From: Candidatus Methanofastidiosum methylothiophilum
GTDB lineage: Archaea > Methanobacteriota_B > Thermococci > Methanofastidiosales > Methanofastidiosaceae
Direction of reading: 5' to 3'
DNA length: 9,247 bases
NCBI GenBank assembly: GCA_001587675.1
Contig: LNGD01000061.1
Span: 1-9,247 of the forward strand
The first letter of the stretch is position 1; every line of letters starts with the position of its first letter. Below are positions 6,246-9,247 of the stretch, one piece after another. Position numbers and translations under genes: made by a program. The notes beneath the pieces are model-generated. The model was not told where the DNA came from. It saw nothing but the letters and a program-made list of their open reading frames with translations, and did not search any database.

Positions 6246-8729
6246 ATGAGAAGCATGAGTTCTGATATATTGGATATTAGATCACTAAAAAAGATCTGCA
6301 AGGCTTATAAGCAGATTTTTTCGATTATTAGCCCTTTCTATCATAAAAGGGATTTTGAAATCAATAAAAGAGGTCTCTTTATCTCCCTAGTAAAAGAGAT
6401 GAACTTGCCTCAAGAACTCAGATCGAATTTAATCTCATCGCTTGGAGATAGTCAGATATCAATTGCTTTGCAGGAGCATTTGTTGGGAAATGAATCTGAG
6501 ATAGCTCGGAATGAAATAAATGATTTTATATGTGAGTTAGAGACTATTTTGACATTTTTTCAAAATAACTTATCTCAAAACTCAAAGCACGAACTAAATT
6601 TGGCTATTTTTAAAAGGTTACTGGTTTATCCGATTCATATTGCTCCTGAATTTGAAGATAAGTTTAACTCAAATCGCTCAAAGGTGGAGCAATATCTTTT
6701 AGAATTATCTCAAAATGAACATAACCTCAGCAATCCGATCACATCTAACCAAGATAGTAATGAAGCTATCAGCATCGATGGATCAAAAAGTCCCAAAAAA
6801 TTACCTGAAAATGCAAAAGAAAAATTGAGAATAGCATTAACCCAAGGTAAGACCTATCGAGAATGTGCCGAAACATTCGGTTGTTCATCCCAAACTGTTA
6901 GTTACTATGCAAAAAAATATAATTTAAATATATTAGAAGATAAATCAAATATCTCAATCGAACAATTACGAATAGCGTTGGATCAAGGCAAAAATTATCG
7001 CGAGTGCGCCGAAATTTTTGGATGTTCTATTAATAAGATTGCATATAATGCAAGAAAATACAATTTAAACAAATTCTCGAATAAATCAAAAAAAACCCAT
7101 TTAACAAAGGAAAAACTAGAATATCATTTAATGAAAATGACACCAGCTCAATTTGCAAGTCAATATGGTTACAACAAGCAATATGTATATAGTAGAATGA
7201 GGGCGTTTGGGATCAAAAGTAATATTCGGCTAACATCAGATGAAAATGATGCAAAGGTCCTAGAAGCTATAAAAGAAACACCTTGTATTCAATTTGAAGA
7301 TCTAATAAACATGAAAATATTATCTAGAGGGGCATTATCTAAATCAATTCAACGAATTAGAGATAAAGGGCTTATAGGATATGGTTATGCAACTAAAACC
7401 AATTTTCTTCATAAGTTGCACTTAGAAAGACAATCAATGGAAATAGAGCAGGAATTATTCAATATAGTGAAAAATAATCCGGGTATATGCGTAGAAGATC
7501 TATCTGAAATATTAAGGATTCCAGAAGAAGGAATTTTAAAATTGGCAAATAATTTAGTTGCACATGAGATAATACAGTTTGGTTATGTGGCATTGAATGC
7601 ACATTCACTGATTGAGAAGGGTAATAATTTCTTTGAGGAAGGTGATTATAATGAAGCCATTAAATGTTATGAAAAGGCGCATATAATCGATAAATCACTC
7701 GAATGTTATTACAATAGAGGTAGAGCTTTTATCGCATTATCCCAATATGAAAAGGCAATCGAATCATTTGATGAAGTTATTAAAATAGATCCATTAGTTT
7801 TGGATGCTTTTTACTTTAAGGCAATAGCTTTAATGAAATTAGATAAATACGATGATGCACTTAAATATCTAGGTAAAGTACTCGACATAAACGCAAAACA
7901 CTCATTATCTATTTTTAATAAAGGTATTGCACTTTATATGCTAGGCCGATATAATGAATCTCTTGAATTCTATAATAATATACTTAATGAGAACCCTTTT
8001 AATTCAAAAGCATGGTACAATAAAGCCCTAGCTCTAAAGAAATTGTATCTTTACGAAGATGCTATTCAATCCAATGAGAAGGCTCTTGAACTTGATCCAA
8101 CTAATATTAAAATATGGAATAATAAGGGCACCATTCTTAATAAAATAGGCAAATACTATGAAGCTCTTAAATCATTCGATAAGGCGTTAGAACTATGTCA
8201 AGTAGATGCATATGTATTAAACAATAAAGGCAATGTGTTATATAATTTAAATAATTTTGAAAGTGCAATTATTTGTTACAACAAAGCAATTGATATCAAC
8301 TCATCTAACCCATTCTTTCTATATAATAAAGCTCTCACTCTTGTTCGTTTAAATAAGATTGTGGAAGCCATTTCATATTATGATTTAGCTATAACCATCA
8401 AATCAGATTTTATTATTGCTTGGATTAATAAAGGTATCAGCCATGAAAATCTAGGTCAACATAAAGAGGCTATAAATTGTTTTGATAGAGTCATTAATTC
8501 TGAACCTTCAATACCTATTGTATGGTACTATAAAGGTAATGTCCTTATCAATGTGAATAGCTACCAAGAAGCCAATGAATGCTTTAGTAGGGCTATAGAT
8601 CTCAATCCGATGCTATCCAAGGCATGGAATGGGAAAGGTCTAGCTTTAACTGCATTAGGTCTTTATTCAGATGCAAGGATAGCCTATTCCAGAGCGGAAC
8701 GATCCGTTTTTAACTCAGGACTTATCTAA
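6246..8729 (+). CDS. Multi-HTH, TPR-repeat protein, putative regulator or sensor
   Basis: This 827-residue protein begins with an alpha-helical domain (about 1-140) and a polar linker (about 140-185). Two near-identical HTH units follow (residues about 194-228 and 241-275), each carrying YRECAE.FGCS, then a third divergent HTH-like unit (about 285-324). Two winged-helix-like segments (about 332-378 and 398-445) come next, and finally 11 TPRs of about 34 residues (454 to the end). TPRs are protein-protein interaction scaffolds; combined with HTH units they suggest a DNA-binding protein that senses a partner or signal. No membrane segment or enzymatic motif was seen. It starts 16 bases after the previous stop, so it probably belongs to the same transcript. 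Neither ATG 6246 nor ATG 6255 has a clear SD; the earlier one is used here. TPRs with A-W-x-N-K-G wording are common in Methanosarcinales. Role in the defence cluster is inferred from position only. Confidence 0.85.
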   Translation: MRSMSSDILDIRSLKKICKAYKQIFSIISPFYHKRDFEINKRGLFISLVKEMNLPQELRSNLISSLGDSQISIALQEHLLGNESEIARNEINDFICELETILTFFQNNLSQNSKHELNLAIFKRLLVYPIHIAPEFEDKFNSNRSKVEQYLLELSQNEHNLSNPITSNQDSNEAISIDGSKSPKKLPENAKEKLRIALTQGKTYRECAETFGCSSQTVSYYAKKYNLNILEDKSNISIEQLRIALDQGKNYRECAEIFGCSINKIAYNARKYNLNKFSNKSKKTHLTKEKLEYHLMKMTPAQFASQYGYNKQYVYSRMRAFGIKSNIRLTSDENDAKVLEAIKETPCIQFEDLINMKILSRGALSKSIQRIRDKGLIGYGYATKTNFLHKLHLERQSMEIEQELFNIVKNNPGICVEDLSEILRIPEEGILKLANNLVAHEIIQFGYVALNAHSLIEKGNNFFEEGDYNEAIKCYEKAHIIDKSLECYYNRGRAFIALSQYEKAIESFDEVIKIDPLVLDAFYFKAIALMKLDKYDDALKYLGKVLDINAKHSLSIFNKGIALYMLGRYNESLEFYNNILNENPFNSKAWYNKALALKKLYLYEDAIQSNEKALELDPTNIKIWNNKGTILNKIGKYYEALKSFDKALELCQVDAYVLNNKGNVLYNLNNFESAIICYNKAIDINSSNPFFLYNKALTLVRLNKIVEAISYYDLAITIKSDFIIAWINKGISHENLGQHKEAINCFDRVINSEPSIPIVWYYKGNVLINVNSYQEANECFSRAIDLNPMLSKAWNGKGLALTALGLYSDARIAYSRAERSVFNSGLI
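6825..6929 (+). repeat. HTH tandem repeat, copy 1
   Basis: This 35-codon unit in the TPR-protein gene encodes an HTH beginning LRIALTQGKTYRECAE and ending AKKYNLN. It is repeated 141 bases downstream (6966-7070) with 25 of 35 residues identical by direct count, indicating an internal duplication of a DNA-binding unit. Confidence 0.75.
6966..7070 (+). repeat. HTH tandem repeat, copy 2
   Basis: Second copy of the HTH unit, beginning LRIALDQGKNYRECAE and ending ARKYNLN. The recognition-helix region (after FGCS) is where the two copies differ most, SQTVS against INKIA, so the two units may bind different half-sites. Confidence 0.75.
7605..8726 (+). repeat. Array of 11 tetratricopeptide repeats
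   Basis: Eleven consecutive units of about 34 codons carry the TPR pattern: small/aromatic residues such as W-x-N-K-G early, A-x-x, L-x-x-Y-x-E-A, and a proline near the end (for example LELDPTN). The array runs to the C-terminus. Units are diverged at the DNA level, so this is an old repeat array rather than a recent expansion. Confidence 0.85.
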
Positions 8730-9247
8730 TCTAACCTACATTCCTTATGTTAAACTTATAAACCTCGATGAGCACTTAAAGTTGGTCACTTGGCTGACGA
8801 CGATGCGGCCCATATGGCCCGGCCACAGGCGGCGGACCCACGAGCACGAGCCATGGACCGTGGCAAGATGCAGCACCGCCGATGGGCTGTCCGTGCGGGG
8901 TTAGCCCAAGGCCCACAAGGATCGCAAAGCTGGAGACTGTTCCGTCCTCCGCCGTTAAGTCTCTGTGCGCTCTGCGACTCTGCGTGTTATTCATAGTTGT
9001 TCGGTGATAATTTTCAGCCAGTAATAAAAGCTAACCCGCCATTGCTTCCCAAAATCCAGCCCCCTTGAAAAGCTGCCCTCCAAATAGGCAAGCCCCCCCG
9101 ACACCAGGCCCGACCGGCCTCCCGGCCCCCAGGCGGCAGGCCCACGCGGGCACACGCGCGCCCATGCGAGAGGCACGCACGAACGCCTGCAACATCAACT
9201 CCGCCATTAGGGCCATGTCTAGAGGACGAGCCAACTGAATGAGAAGC
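8730..9247. other. GC-rich right flank without a supported gene
   Basis: After the TPR gene the sequence changes within about 60 bases from AT-rich to clearly GC-rich. Short frames exist on both strands (8776-8994 and 9031-9234 on the minus strand, 8790-8996 on plus), but they are rich in P, G, R and W, overlap each other, and show no domain or SD. The frame at 9031-9234 on the minus strand begins with a plausible helix (MALMAELMLQAFVRAS) but quickly turns into low-complexity G/P sequence, so I leave it uncalled. No intrinsic terminator with a T-run follows the TPR gene. A symmetric TATA-like ACTTATAAAC lies at 8754-8763 and could be a promoter in either direction. A C7 run occurs near 9091-9098. 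Confidence 0.6.
8961..8986. repeat. Short CTCTGCG-type tandem repeat
   Basis: Three adjacent units, CTCTGTGCG, CTCTGCGA and CTCTGCGTG, lie in the GC-rich flank. Similar CTCTGCG-rich intergenic sequence is, to my recollection, scattered in many environmental prokaryote genomes, often giving rise to spurious short ORF calls. That is memory, not a search result. Confidence 0.5.

Noticed and set aside
8776..8996. Frames on both strands in the GC-rich flank as genes
   Set aside because: They overlap each other, have biased G/P/R/W-rich composition with no domain, and run through the CTCTGCG repeat, a pattern typical of spurious ORFs in GC-rich sequence.
379..9230. Shared ATGTCTAG near 379-386 and in the right flank near 9215-9222 as an attachment-site repeat
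   Set aside because: Only 8 bases match and the sequence diverges on both sides; a match this short is expected by chance.
9031..9234. Minus-strand 67-codon frame as a partial gene
   Set aside because: The first 20 residues look helical, but the rest is low-complexity glycine-rich sequence; no SD or family resemblance was seen.
1..9247. CRISPR array, tRNA or rRNA gene
   Set aside because: No regularly spaced identical repeats, no tRNA T-arm-like sequence and no rRNA-like conserved stretch were seen on either strand.

Overview
The window holds an AT-rich, single-strand gene cluster (about 200 to 8,760, every gene on the + strand) between two GC-richer flanks with no convincing gene. Heavy use of AGA/AGG arginine and ATA isoleucine codons, TATA-box-like promoter sequences, purine-rich Shine-Dalgarno (SD) sites and a protein with a long TPR array together suggest a euryarchaeal genome, perhaps a methanogen of the Methanosarcinales/Methanothrix type. 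This host assignment is inference; no rRNA or tRNA is present to settle it.

Layout. Positions 1-471 are a leader/flank with several hairpins and a chain of very short reading frames running into the first gene. Then come: (1) a beta-class, probably N4-cytosine, DNA methyltransferase (472-1452); (2) a phospholipase-D-like (PLD) domain fused to a superfamily 2 (SF2) helicase, split by an apparent one-base frameshift (1530-2570 and 2579-3682); (3) a 60-residue helical protein (3685-3867); (4) a DndD-like SMC/Rad50-type ATPase (3869-5857); (5) a 122-residue protein faintly resembling DndE (5861-6229); (6) an 827-residue protein with several helix-turn-helix (HTH) units and 11 TPRs (6246-8729). 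From the helicase onward the gaps are 1 to 16 bases, so genes 2-6 look like one transcription unit. A 77-base gap separates the methyltransferase from the helicase and holds a palindrome next to a TATA-like box.

Working interpretation (inference): this is a modification-linked anti-virus defence module. The methyltransferase would mark host DNA, the PLD-helicase would be the translocating or cleaving arm, and the DndD-like ATPase with its small partners would load on, sense or handle DNA. The HTH-TPR protein would be a regulator or sensor. The module resembles DNA phosphorothioation (Dnd) systems in having a DndD-like and possibly a DndE-like protein. However, no DndC sulfurtransferase or DndA/IscS lies in the window, and a base methyltransferase stands in their place. 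I do not recognise this exact gene set as a named system. If the helicase frameshift is real, the effector arm may be inactive or phase-variable in this genome.

Positions 8,730-9,247 switch abruptly to GC-rich sequence with a short CTCTGCG tandem repeat and no supported gene; this looks like the edge of the island.
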